64,000 nt of DNA from positions 199,965-263,964 of the forward strand of contig CAKNXK010000027.1 in NCBI GenBank assembly GCA_932182025.1, given 5' to 3'. Below, piece by piece: positions 26,077-33,716 of the stretch; the stretch's first letter is position 1; every line of letters begins with the position of its first letter. This DNA is from an uncultured Candidatus Melainabacteria bacterium. Its GTDB lineage: Bacteria; Cyanobacteriota; Vampirovibrionia; Gastranaerophilales; Gastranaerophilaceae. Below the pieces are notes generated by a model. The model saw only the letters and a program-made list of their open reading frames with translations. It did no database searches and was not told the DNA's origin. Made by a program: the position numbers and the translations under genes.

Positions 26077-26629
26077 TTTTATAATAAGTGCGGAAAAGCT
26101 TTCTCAGTGTCCTGATTTTCCTTTTGCTGAGTTTCCGTTATTAGGGCGTTCGAATGTTGGAAAGTCTTCTTTTATAAATGCTTTAGCCAACAATAAAAAG
26201 ATAGCTAAGACATCAAACACACCGGGGAAGACCAGATTGATTAATTTCTTTAATTTTTCTGATATGTTTATGATTGCGGATTTGCCGGGGTATGGTTATG
26301 CTAAGGTTTCTAAGGAAGCACAGGCTAGATGGCAGCAGTATCTTGAAGAATATTTGTTAAATAGAAAGCAGATAAGGTCTTTAATCCAATTTGTTGATGC
26401 GCGTCATGATATTCAAAAAAATGATTTTCAGATGAGAGAATGGGTTGAAGCATATAATTTACCTATTTTTACAATAGTGACAAAAATTGATTATGTACCC
26501 CGCGGAAAGGTTCAAAAAGTTGTAACAGATGTTAAGAAACAATTTGGCGGTGATGTACTGCCTTTTAGCGCTGTTGATAAATATTATTGCGAAAAAACTA
26601 TTGATTATTTAGTCAATTTATGCAAATAA
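26057..26629 (+). CDS. engB: Ribosome-biogenesis GTPase EngB (YsxC/YihA)
   Basis: A 190-residue Era-like GTPase needed for large ribosomal subunit assembly. It has GRSNVGKSSFINAL (P-loop), TPGKTRLINFF (switch I with Thr), DLPGYGYA (G3) and TKID (G4, with the TKxD form usual for this family). It overlaps the upstream small gene and is followed by paired WYL regulators. Confidence 0.96.
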   Translation: MKHLNANFIISAEKLSQCPDFPFAEFPLLGRSNVGKSSFINALANNKKIAKTSNTPGKTRLINFFNFSDMFMIADLPGYGYAKVSKEAQARWQQYLEEYLLNRKQIRSLIQFVDARHDIQKNDFQMREWVEAYNLPIFTIVTKIDYVPRGKVQKVVTDVKKQFGGDVLPFSAVDKYYCEKTIDYLVNLCK

Positions 26630-26652
26630 TTATTTATAGATAGGGGGACAAT

Positions 26653-27582
26653 GTGTTTAAGATTGCAGAAAAAACTGAGCTGAATCAAATTTCTCTTACC
26701 GGTGTGCGTGGTATAGTTCTTGTAGGGCTTTTGATAATGCAGCCGCGCTCGCTTGAAGAAATCAGAAAAGCGTTTATTGAACTCAATATTATGGAAGACG
26801 AGAATTCTGATGATATTTTAAGAATAGATTTGAATACTCTGAAAATAATGGGGTGTGAAATTTCCAGAGCATCTGCAAAAACTAATTTTAAATATGTTAT
26901 TGGTAATCATCCTTTTGCTTTTAAAATTGAAGATGACGAAATTACTCTCCTTAAGAAAGCTTATAATCAAGCAAAATCACATGCTGATTTGGCAGGGATA
27001 ATTAGTTATGATGATTTGTTTAAAAAAATCGCTTCCAGAGTTTGTGAAGAAGACAAAAAAGAAGCGTTGCTTGGTATTTCTGTATTAAAACGCTATGATA
27101 CACAAATCATTAAAGACTTGATGCTTGATTGTAGTCAAGGCAGAACTTTGAATTTGGTGTATAAAAAACCATCTTCAAATGTAGAAGAAAATAAAGAAAT
27201 TGTCGCACAAAAACTTGTATTCCAACACGATAAAATTTATCTGTATGGTTATGATTTGGAAAAGAAAGATTCTGTCGTTTTACTTGTAAACAGAATTAAA
27301 TCAATAATCTCAAGAAAGCTTGAAAAAACTGAATTTGAACAGCATTTCACTAAGGTGCGTTTTGTATTAGAGAATGCTGATTTCTCTGAGCTTCAAGATG
27401 GTGAAGTAATTTTAAGTAATAATGAAAATTCTTATGTTGTTGAAGGGAATTATCATAATGATTTTCTTGCAATGCAAAGAATTTTATCGTTTGGTACAAA
27501 ATGTATTGTTACTGAACCTGCAGCATTCAAAGAAGCAATTGTTACTAAGTTAAAAGAAATGAGAGAATCTTATGGGAACTAA
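26653..27582 (+). CDS. WYL-domain transcriptional regulator, first of a pair
   Basis: A 309-residue protein: an N-terminal winged-helix-like region (residues 15-80), then a WYL-type domain (about residues 150-230, RTLNLVYKKP...IYLYGYD) and a C-terminal extension. The family senses ligands or nucleic acids and acts as regulators, often in pairs such as PafB/PafC. The start is GTG 26653 behind TAGGGGGAC; the nearby ATG at 26651 is out of frame. It overlaps the second regulator by 11 nt. Confidence 0.72.
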   Translation: MFKIAEKTELNQISLTGVRGIVLVGLLIMQPRSLEEIRKAFIELNIMEDENSDDILRIDLNTLKIMGCEISRASAKTNFKYVIGNHPFAFKIEDDEITLLKKAYNQAKSHADLAGIISYDDLFKKIASRVCEEDKKEALLGISVLKRYDTQIIKDLMLDCSQGRTLNLVYKKPSSNVEENKEIVAQKLVFQHDKIYLYGYDLEKKDSVVLLVNRIKSIISRKLEKTEFEQHFTKVRFVLENADFSELQDGEVILSNNENSYVVEGNYHNDFLAMQRILSFGTKCIVTEPAAFKEAIVTKLKEMRESYGN

Positions 27583-28444
27583 AGAAGCTGTTAAAAGAAA
27601 TCAATCTTCAATGCAGGTTTTGAAAACTTTGCAGTTGTTACTGGAAGATAACTATACAATGACTGAACTTATTCACAAGTTGAATGCTAATGAAAAAGAG
27701 CCTATTTTTAATAACAGTGTTGTGAGTAAGTATATTAATACCTGCCGTTTTTGCGGACTTGATATCCCTAAGATTCATAATAAATATTTTGTAGCAAGTC
27801 TTCCTTTTGGTATAGATTTGTCTGCCAGAGAATTGGATTTGATTGAAGACTTGCAATATTCGGTTAAGAATACCATGTCAGCAAAAGCTGATGAATTATT
27901 TTCTGCATTTCTAGGAAAATTAAGCAAGTATTCTAACAAACAAATTATAAGAGTTGAGCCAAAAACTAAACAACAAGCTTTTGAATTATTTGATAGAGCT
28001 GTTGCAGAAAAAAGACGTGTAAATCTTTTATTCCGTGCGAAGGCTGTTTTTGAATGCATTCCTCTTCGAATTGTCGAGAAAAAAGGCAAAACTTGTTTTA
28101 ACGTAATTCATGACGGGAAAGAAAAAACTATATCAGCTGAAAGAATCTCAGGTCTTGAAATTATGGACAGAAGATTTCAGCAGTCTGATGACAGTCCTGC
28201 ACAAGATGTGGTATTTAAGCTTAAAGGTGCGTTGGCCGAGCGTTATACTCTAAAAGAGAATGAGGAGCTTACCAAAAACGAAAGACCGGATAGCATTACA
28301 ATAACCAATAGGGGTGAGCGCAAAGAGGAACTGTTCGCAAGGCTTTTACGTTATGACAGCAGCTGCGAAATCATTTTCCCGCTTCATTATCGCGAAGAAA
28401 TGAAGAATTTACTGGAAGAAATGTTGAGAAACTATGAGGCATAA
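27572..28444 (+). CDS. WYL-domain transcriptional regulator, second of a pair
   Basis: A 290-residue protein with an N-terminal winged-helix-like segment (MQVLKTLQLLLEDNYTMTELIHKLN) and a weaker WYL-like middle (RRVNLLFRAKAVFECIPLRIVEKKG) plus a C-terminal domain. Its layout parallels the gene before it, with which it overlaps by 11 nt, suggesting a heteromeric pair. coaX begins three bases after its stop, so the operon is engB-WYL-WYL-coaX. Confidence 0.68.
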   Translation: MGTKEAVKRNQSSMQVLKTLQLLLEDNYTMTELIHKLNANEKEPIFNNSVVSKYINTCRFCGLDIPKIHNKYFVASLPFGIDLSARELDLIEDLQYSVKNTMSAKADELFSAFLGKLSKYSNKQIIRVEPKTKQQAFELFDRAVAEKRRVNLLFRAKAVFECIPLRIVEKKGKTCFNVIHDGKEKTISAERISGLEIMDRRFQQSDDSPAQDVVFKLKGALAERYTLKENEELTKNERPDSITITNRGERKEELFARLLRYDSSCEIIFPLHYREEMKNLLEEMLRNYEA

Positions 28445-28447
28445 TTA

Positions 28448-29176
28448 ATGCTTCTGGCTGCTGATATTGGAAATAGTAATATAACTCTTGGTATTTTTGA
28501 TAACGATTGTCTGATTAAGACTTGCAGATTAGTTTCTGATGCCAGTATTAATTATGAATCCCAATTAGAGAGTTTAAAGGGTTATAGCATTGATTCCTGT
28601 GCAATTGCATCGGTTGTGACGGAATTGAGTTCTGTTTTTAAATCAGCTTGTGATAAGGTTTTTGGAATTGAGTCTGTAATCTTTTTTTCTAAAAACCTTG
28701 ATATCAAAATAGCTTTGGAAGAACCTGAAAAAGTAGGAATGGACAGGCTTATTAATGCTTATGCTGCTATGAAAAAATATCCGTTGCCGCTTATTGTTAT
28801 TGATGTTGGTACAGCGATTACCTTTGATATAGTTTCAAGAAACAAAGAGTTCTTGGGCGGGGTAATAATGCCAGGGTTTAATTTGCAATTTCGGGCATTA
28901 AATAACCATACTTCTAAACTTCCTTTGATTTCGACCTATACCAGTGAAAAAGCGATTGGAGCTAATACTGAGGAAGCTATTTTATCCGGTGTAATAAGAG
29001 GTACAACTTGTGCTATAGAAGGGCTTGTTGAGCAATGTGAGTCCGAACTGGGTGAGAAGGCAACAATAATTGCTACAGGCGGACAATGCCAGTTAGTTTC
29101 TTCGCAGAAAATTGATTTCATAAACCCTAATTTAACATTAGAGGGTTTGTATGAAGCTCATGTAAATTTATATTAA
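28448..29176 (+). CDS. coaX: Type III pantothenate kinase
   Basis: A 242-residue ASKHA-fold kinase for the first step of coenzyme A synthesis. It has the N-terminal phosphate loop ADIGNSNITLGIFD, the catalytic GMDRLINAYAA, DVGTAITFDIV, GGVIMPGF and the C-terminal IIATGGQ. The type III enzyme is typical of many bacteria and is not feedback-inhibited by CoA. It is the last gene of the engB-WYL-WYL-coaX run; the gap to ftsZ holds a promoter. Confidence 0.95.
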   Translation: MLLAADIGNSNITLGIFDNDCLIKTCRLVSDASINYESQLESLKGYSIDSCAIASVVTELSSVFKSACDKVFGIESVIFFSKNLDIKIALEEPEKVGMDRLINAYAAMKKYPLPLIVIDVGTAITFDIVSRNKEFLGGVIMPGFNLQFRALNNHTSKLPLISTYTSEKAIGANTEEAILSGVIRGTTCAIEGLVEQCESELGEKATIIATGGQCQLVSSQKIDFINPNLTLEGLYEAHVNLY

Positions 29177-29204
29177 CTTTATCCCTTAAAATATTCTAAA
29201 AAAC

Positions 29205-29233
29205 TTTACAATTTTTCCTATTTAAAATAGTAT
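29205..29233 (+). promoter_or_regulatory. Probable ftsZ promoter
   Basis: TTTACA and TAGTAT are separated by 17 bases, about 50 bases before the GTG start of ftsZ. Confidence 0.45.
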
Positions 29234-29281
29234 GTTATTATATCGTTATAGTATAGTTAAACAAAACAAAGAGGAAAAATC

Positions 29282-30472
29282 GTGGATAATTTAGGACCAG
29301 ATATTTTTGGAAGAAGAGATGAAAATACTGCATCAAATAATGATTACAGTATGCAGTCATCTGATAATTTTACACAACCGGCTCCTGGTATTAGCCCTGC
29401 TAAAATCAAAGTTATCGGTGTTGGCGGCGGCGGCGGAAATGCTGTTAATCGAATGATTAAATCAGGATTGACAGGCGTTGAATTCTGGTTGATGAACACA
29501 GATTTACAAGTTTTAAACTACGCAAATTGCAAAAATAAAATTCAGCTAGGTTCAAAACTAACTAACGGTCTTGGTGCCGGCGGTGAACCTCAAGTTGGGG
29601 AAAAAGCTGCTGAAGAAGCACAACAAGAAATTACACAAGCTATCGAAGGCGCTGATATGGTATTCGTTACTGCAGGTATGGGTGGCGGAACCGGTACAGG
29701 TGCAGCTCCTATCGTTGCTAAGATTGCAAAAGATTTAGGTATTCTTACAATCGGTGTTGTAACAAAACCTTTCTCTTTCGAAGGAAAACGCAGAGCTAAT
29801 CAAGCTCAACAAGGTTTAGAAAAATTAAGAGAATCTGTTGATGCGCTTATCGTTATTCCTAATGATAAACTATTAGACGTTGTTGATAGAAGAGTTTCTC
29901 TTCAAGAATCATTCATCGTTGTTGATGAAGTTCTCCTAAGAGGTGTTCAAGGTATTTCTGATATCATCACAATCCCTGGTTTGATTAACGTTGACTTTGC
30001 AGACGTTAAGAGTGTAATGCAGGCTTCAGGCTCAGCATTGATGGGTATTGGTAGAGGAACCGGCGAAGGCAGAGCTATCGAAGCGGCTAAAATCGCTATT
30101 AACTCTCAACTCCTTGAAACTTCTATTAACGGTGCTTCAGGTGTTATTGTTAACATCACAGGCGGACCTGATATGACATTACACGAAGTAACTGATGCTA
30201 CTAACATCATTAATGATGCAGTTCTTGATGATGCAAGAGTTATTATCGGTGCTGTAGTTGATGATAATATTCAAGGCGAAATCCAAATCACAGTTATTGC
30301 TACAGGATTTGAACTTCGTTCACAAATGCCTATCGAAGAAAAAGTTGAAAGCCGTTCAATAAGTGCAGCTGAATTCTTCAGCGGAGCGTTTAATAATACA
30401 TCTGCTCCAAAAGCACCTACTATGGCAAACTTCTCTACAGAAATTCAGCTTCCTGAATTTTTAAGAAAATAA
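29282..30472 (+). CDS. ftsZ: Cell division protein FtsZ
   Basis: A 396-residue tubulin-like GTPase that forms the division ring. It has VGGGGGNAVNRMI, the tubulin signature GGGTGTGAAPIVA, the T7 loop with NVDFADV, and a short C-terminal tail ending ELPEFLRK, which resembles the conserved peptide that binds partners such as FtsA or SepF. The start is GTG behind AAAGAGGAAAAATC. It is monocistronic here, with its own promoter and a strong terminator, rather than in a dcw cluster. Confidence 0.97.
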   Translation: MDNLGPDIFGRRDENTASNNDYSMQSSDNFTQPAPGISPAKIKVIGVGGGGGNAVNRMIKSGLTGVEFWLMNTDLQVLNYANCKNKIQLGSKLTNGLGAGGEPQVGEKAAEEAQQEITQAIEGADMVFVTAGMGGGTGTGAAPIVAKIAKDLGILTIGVVTKPFSFEGKRRANQAQQGLEKLRESVDALIVIPNDKLLDVVDRRVSLQESFIVVDEVLLRGVQGISDIITIPGLINVDFADVKSVMQASGSALMGIGRGTGEGRAIEAAKIAINSQLLETSINGASGVIVNITGGPDMTLHEVTDATNIINDAVLDDARVIIGAVVDDNIQGEIQITVIATGFELRSQMPIEEKVESRSISAAEFFSGAFNNTSAPKAPTMANFSTEIQLPEFLRK

Positions 30473-30483
30473 AAATGATTAAA

Positions 30484-30514
30484 AAGGGCGTCTGCATCGC
30501 AGACGCCCTTTTTT
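30484..30514. terminator. Terminator after ftsZ
   Basis: AAAGGGCGTCTGC and GCAGACGCCCTTTTTT form a long stem with a very short loop and a T-tract; on the minus strand it also ends prmA. Confidence 0.93.
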
Positions 30515-30521
30515 AATTGCT

Positions 30522-31415
30522 TTATTTTATTTCTACTACAAAACCCGTCCATTGGTCTTGATAAAGAGTATCAATAATTTTGAGATTGTGTTTTTCGATT
30601 GCTTCTAAAACAACAGGTTTCTTTTCATCAAGAATTCCGCTTAAAGCAAGTTTACCGTTAGGCTTTAATAGATTTTTTAAATCACCCATAATATCTGCCA
30701 GTACATTATGTAGAATATTTGCGCATACGAAATCGTATTTTTCTGTTAACAAGTCGGCTGTTTTGAGTTCAAAATCCGCCTCTACATTGTTAATTTTTGC
30801 ATTCTCAATGCAGACATCTATAACAGTTTCATCGTTGTCACAGCCATATACAGAGTCTGCGCCGAACTTTTTAGCAAGAATCGCCAAAATTCCTGAGCCT
30901 GTACCGATATCAGCCATTTTATCACCTTTTTTAAGGTATTTTTCAATGGCTTTCATACAAAGCTGAGTGGTTTGGTGTGTTCCTGTTCCAAAAGCACATC
31001 CGGGATCAAGAATTATTGTGATTTCGTTTCCTTTAGGTGTATATTCAAGCCAGCTCGGTACAACCGCAATTCTATCGGTAACGTGAGTTACTGTCCATTT
31101 TTCTTTCCATTTTTTTGACCAATCCTGGTTTTCTTTTTCATCAAGTGTGATTTCCCAGCTTCCAAGTTCGTTATCTGTTAATCCGTTTGATTTAAGAAAT
31201 TCGCGTTCAGTATCAAGTATTTCTTTTAAATTTTGTGGAAACGAAGTTAGAAAAACTTTCAATGTCCCGCGTGTTGTAGAAGTCATTTCCAAATCTTTGT
31301 ATGCTTCTTCAGCTAGTACAACGCCTTCGCAATCGAAGTTTGAGAAGAAAATGTCTGATACGATTTCTTCAATTTCAGGATTAATAGAAATTTTAAGTTC
31401 AAAATAATTATTCAT
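30522..31415 (-). CDS. prmA: Ribosomal protein L11 methyltransferase
   Basis: A 297-residue SAM-dependent methyltransferase. It has an N-terminal substrate-recognition region and a C-terminal Rossmann domain with DPGCAFGTGTHQTT, MADIGTGSGILAI and the catalytic-site-like CANILHNVL. The start is ATG 31415; the frame is open further upstream, but family length and the promoter (TTGGGA-17-TATAAT) both support this start. TATAAT ends six bases before the ATG, so the transcript is probably leaderless. It is divergent from rpmI-rplT. Confidence 0.93.
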   Translation of the reverse strand: MNNYFELKISINPEIEEIVSDIFFSNFDCEGVVLAEEAYKDLEMTSTTRGTLKVFLTSFPQNLKEILDTEREFLKSNGLTDNELGSWEITLDEKENQDWSKKWKEKWTVTHVTDRIAVVPSWLEYTPKGNEITIILDPGCAFGTGTHQTTQLCMKAIEKYLKKGDKMADIGTGSGILAILAKKFGADSVYGCDNDETVIDVCIENAKINNVEADFELKTADLLTEKYDFVCANILHNVLADIMGDLKNLLKPNGKLALSGILDEKKPVVLEAIEKHNLKIIDTLYQDQWTGFVVEIK

Positions 31416-31421
31416 AAGCTT

Positions 31422-31450
31422 ATTATATCTTAAACATTCTTGACTCCCAA
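31422..31450 (-). promoter_or_regulatory. prmA promoter (leaderless type)
   Basis: On the minus strand TTGGGA, 17 bases, TATAAT, then AAGCTT and the ATG. No Shine-Dalgarno fits between. Confidence 0.65.
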
Positions 31451-31547
31451 ACTTTTTTATAATAGTATTCATGCATAAGCCGAAGTATAGTGCTATGGTA
31501 TGCCTTGCTCGGACTTGATAGTAATAACCTATATAAGGAGACACAAA

Positions 31548-31757
31548 ATGCCAAAAATGAAAACCCACCGTGCAGCAGCTAAAAGATACAAAGTTACTGG
31601 CACCGGTAAAATCACAAGAAGACATGCAGGTATTGGTCACTTGCTTCAACACAAGTCAGAATCTAGAAAACGTAAGATTTTTGGAGATGCAGTTATTTCT
31701 GAAACTCACGAAAAACTAGTTTCTAAAGAGTTACCTTACAAGAAGTATTCAAGATAG
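31548..31757 (+). CDS. rpmI: Ribosomal protein L35
   Basis: A 69-residue basic protein of the large ribosomal subunit: MPKMKTHRAAAKRYKVTGTG, RRHAGIGHLL and a Lys/Arg-rich tail. The start at 31548 has ATAAGGAG seven bases upstream. infC, its frequent neighbour, is absent. TATAAT at 31458-31463 would give a leader of about 75 nt with a possible CCGA/TCGG stem, which may be an L20-type autoregulatory leader; this is inference. Confidence 0.97.
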   Translation: MPKMKTHRAAAKRYKVTGTGKITRRHAGIGHLLQHKSESRKRKIFGDAVISETHEKLVSKELPYKKYSR

Positions 31758-31769
31758 GAGTGTTGAACA

Positions 31770-32120
31770 ATGAGAATTAAACGTGGTAATGTATGTCGCA
31801 ATAGACACAAAAAAATATTAAAGCTTGCTAAAGGCTTCAAAGGCGCAAGAAGCAGAATCTTTAAGGTAGCTAACTGTGCTGTTATGAAAGCGCTTAAATA
31901 CGCTTACAGAGACAGAAGAGCTACAAAACGTAACATGCGTAGACTTTGGATTGTTAGAATTAATGCAGCAGTTAGAGAACAAGGAATGAGCTACTCAAGA
32001 TTTGTTAATGCTTGCAAAAAAGCTAACATTCAAGTTAACAGAAAAATGTTAGCTGACCTTGCTGTTAGAGATAAAGAAGCTTTCCAAGTTGTAGTTGATG
32101 CAGCTAAAGCAGCTTTATAA
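31770..32120 (+). CDS. rplT: Ribosomal protein L20
   Basis: A 116-residue large-subunit protein that binds 23S rRNA early in assembly. It has RIKRGNVCRNRHKKILKLAKG, the helix-rich RRLWIVRINAA, and a C-terminal globular part. It follows rpmI by 12 nt with TAGGAGTGT as ribosome-binding site and is followed by a terminator. Confidence 0.97.
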   Translation: MRIKRGNVCRNRHKKILKLAKGFKGARSRIFKVANCAVMKALKYAYRDRRATKRNMRRLWIVRINAAVREQGMSYSRFVNACKKANIQVNRKMLADLAVRDKEAFQVVVDAAKAAL

Positions 32121-32138
32121 TTAATAATGTCTTAAATC

Positions 32139-32173
32139 AAATGGCGGTGAAAACGAAGTTTTCACCGCCATTT
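32139..32173 (+). terminator. Terminator after rplT
   Basis: AAATGGCGGTGAAAAC and GTTTTCACCGCCATTT form a 16-bp stem with a GAA loop, followed by ATTATAG. Confidence 0.85.
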
Positions 32174-32196
32174 ATTATAGAAAAAAGGAATTGGAA

Positions 32197-32610
32197 TTAC
32201 ATATCATAGACAAAGTTTTGACCTGTTGTGTTTTCTGCTGCATCTTCTCTCATAGCTTGAGATGCGAAGAACATCTGTTTTGCGTAAGACTGGATTTCGG
32301 CATTATAAACTCTCTGGTCAAAAATGTTTTCGTATTTTTCAAGATAATCGCCGATTGGGTTAACAACGTCAGTTATTAATCCGAGAGCAGTATCTGCAAC
32401 TTGTTCTACAACACGTTTGCCGATACCTAATTCAGCTAATTTTTCAGATAAAGTCAGGGTTAAAAAACCATTCCCTTGAACAGCTTGTTCTGCTTGTTCA
32501 ATAAGCTTGGTTTCCATACGTTCTTCTGCGGCAGCATGTTGTTTAGTGGGGTCATACGTCGCATGTTTGTATGTTTGTAAGAATGTATTCAGATTAAATG
32601 CTTCTGCCAT
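32197..32610 (-). CDS. Hypothetical helical protein
   Basis: A 137-residue protein without a signal or membrane span. It is largely helical by composition (AAAEERMETKLIEQAEQAV, SEKLAELGIGKRVVEQVADTAL) and ends with an Asn/Tyr-containing tail. I do not recognise the family. Its start, MAEAFNLNTF, lacks the PxFK-like motif seen in several neighbours. It is monocistronic and convergent with rplT. Confidence 0.6.
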   Translation of the reverse strand: MAEAFNLNTFLQTYKHATYDPTKQHAAAEERMETKLIEQAEQAVQGNGFLTLTLSEKLAELGIGKRVVEQVADTALGLITDVVNPIGDYLEKYENIFDQRVYNAEIQSYAKQMFFASQAMREDAAENTTGQNFVYDM

Positions 32611-32685
32611 ATCCTTAGTCCCTGTTTCTTTGTATTAATGTTATCGACATTTTTTTCAAAAACTTTAGGGAAATAAGGGAAAGTT

Positions 32686-33702
32686 TTACATTTTGTTACA
32701 AATCTTTGTTGTCGGCATTGGACGTGTTGGGCAAAAATCGCTTAGAACAGTGTATTTGCCTGATTTAGCTGGTTCTTTTAATACTCTTGCAGAAGAGTTT
32801 GTTAAAACAATTTGGTTTTGAACACATTCAAATCCGTTTTTCATAAACTCTTTTTCAAGGGCTTCTCCGGTGTTGGTATAGCGTTTTGTTTTGATAAATA
32901 ACCCGAAGCGTTTTTTGCGTTTTTTTATTTGGTCTGTTGCAAATGCAATAATAGAATTAATATCAATTTCAACCCAGCTTGTTTGAGTAATATCTACAAC
33001 AAAGTTTTCATTATCAGAAGTTCTAATCAAAATTCCGCCTATGATGTTTTTTGATTTTCGGTCTTCAATTATATATTTGTATTCGCTGTAATATGAAAGT
33101 CCTTTGAATAGCGGTTCTCTAAACTCTTTTACTTCGCGGCTTAAAAGCGGTCTGAAATGAGGTAACAGAGCTTCATTATATAAGCTGGTAATTAGTTGTG
33201 CGTCCGAGTTTCTAAATTCGCGAAACTCTTTTTTATCATAACTTGTTTCAATAAATTTATTTATACGCCATAGTTTTTCGTAAGAAATTTGGCTGAATCC
33301 GCATTTGGAAACAAACATTGATAACAAATCCGGTAAATAGTCGTCAACCTTTACCATAATAGAAACTGCACCCATTGCTTTATATTTTGATACTACAAAT
33401 TGAACAAGTTCAACTGCATCATCCCAAGCGCCTTCTTCAAAAAGCAGCTTTTGGATTTCCATTTTTTTAATATGGCAGCTGGTAGGTGCTATTGTAATTA
33501 ATCCTTTTGCTGTTTTATTATCTTTTAGCAGGTATGATTCCGGCAAAAACTTGAATTTAAGCGGAAGTAAATGGTGCAGAGGGATAAACGGATTAAACAT
33601 AATGTGGTTAATGTATGTATCATATACATTATTGTTTAAAAACGAAATCATTTCCTGCGTATTCTTTTTATCAAAATAATAGAGCTTTCTAATCTTTGTC
33701 AT
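32686..33702 (-). CDS. GNAT-like acetyltransferase-fold protein
   Basis: A 338-residue protein that looks like two GNAT-type halves. The first ends in DDAVELVQFVVSKYKAMGAVSIMVKVDD...FVSKCGFSQISYEKLW, the common GNAT C-terminal pattern. The second, from RNSDAQLITSLYNEALLP, has YIIEDRKSKNIIGGILIR and ends near FMKNGFECVQ. The acetyl-CoA loop is not well conserved, so the activity is uncertain. It lies 14 nt after the GH57 gene on the same strand and is probably cotranscribed. Confidence 0.65.
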   Translation of the reverse strand: MTKIRKLYYFDKKNTQEMISFLNNNVYDTYINHIMFNPFIPLHHLLPLKFKFLPESYLLKDNKTAKGLITIAPTSCHIKKMEIQKLLFEEGAWDDAVELVQFVVSKYKAMGAVSIMVKVDDYLPDLLSMFVSKCGFSQISYEKLWRINKFIETSYDKKEFREFRNSDAQLITSLYNEALLPHFRPLLSREVKEFREPLFKGLSYYSEYKYIIEDRKSKNIIGGILIRTSDNENFVVDITQTSWVEIDINSIIAFATDQIKKRKKRFGLFIKTKRYTNTGEALEKEFMKNGFECVQNQIVLTNSSARVLKEPAKSGKYTVLSDFCPTRPMPTTKICNKM

Positions 33703-33716
33703 AAGATGATTATAGC

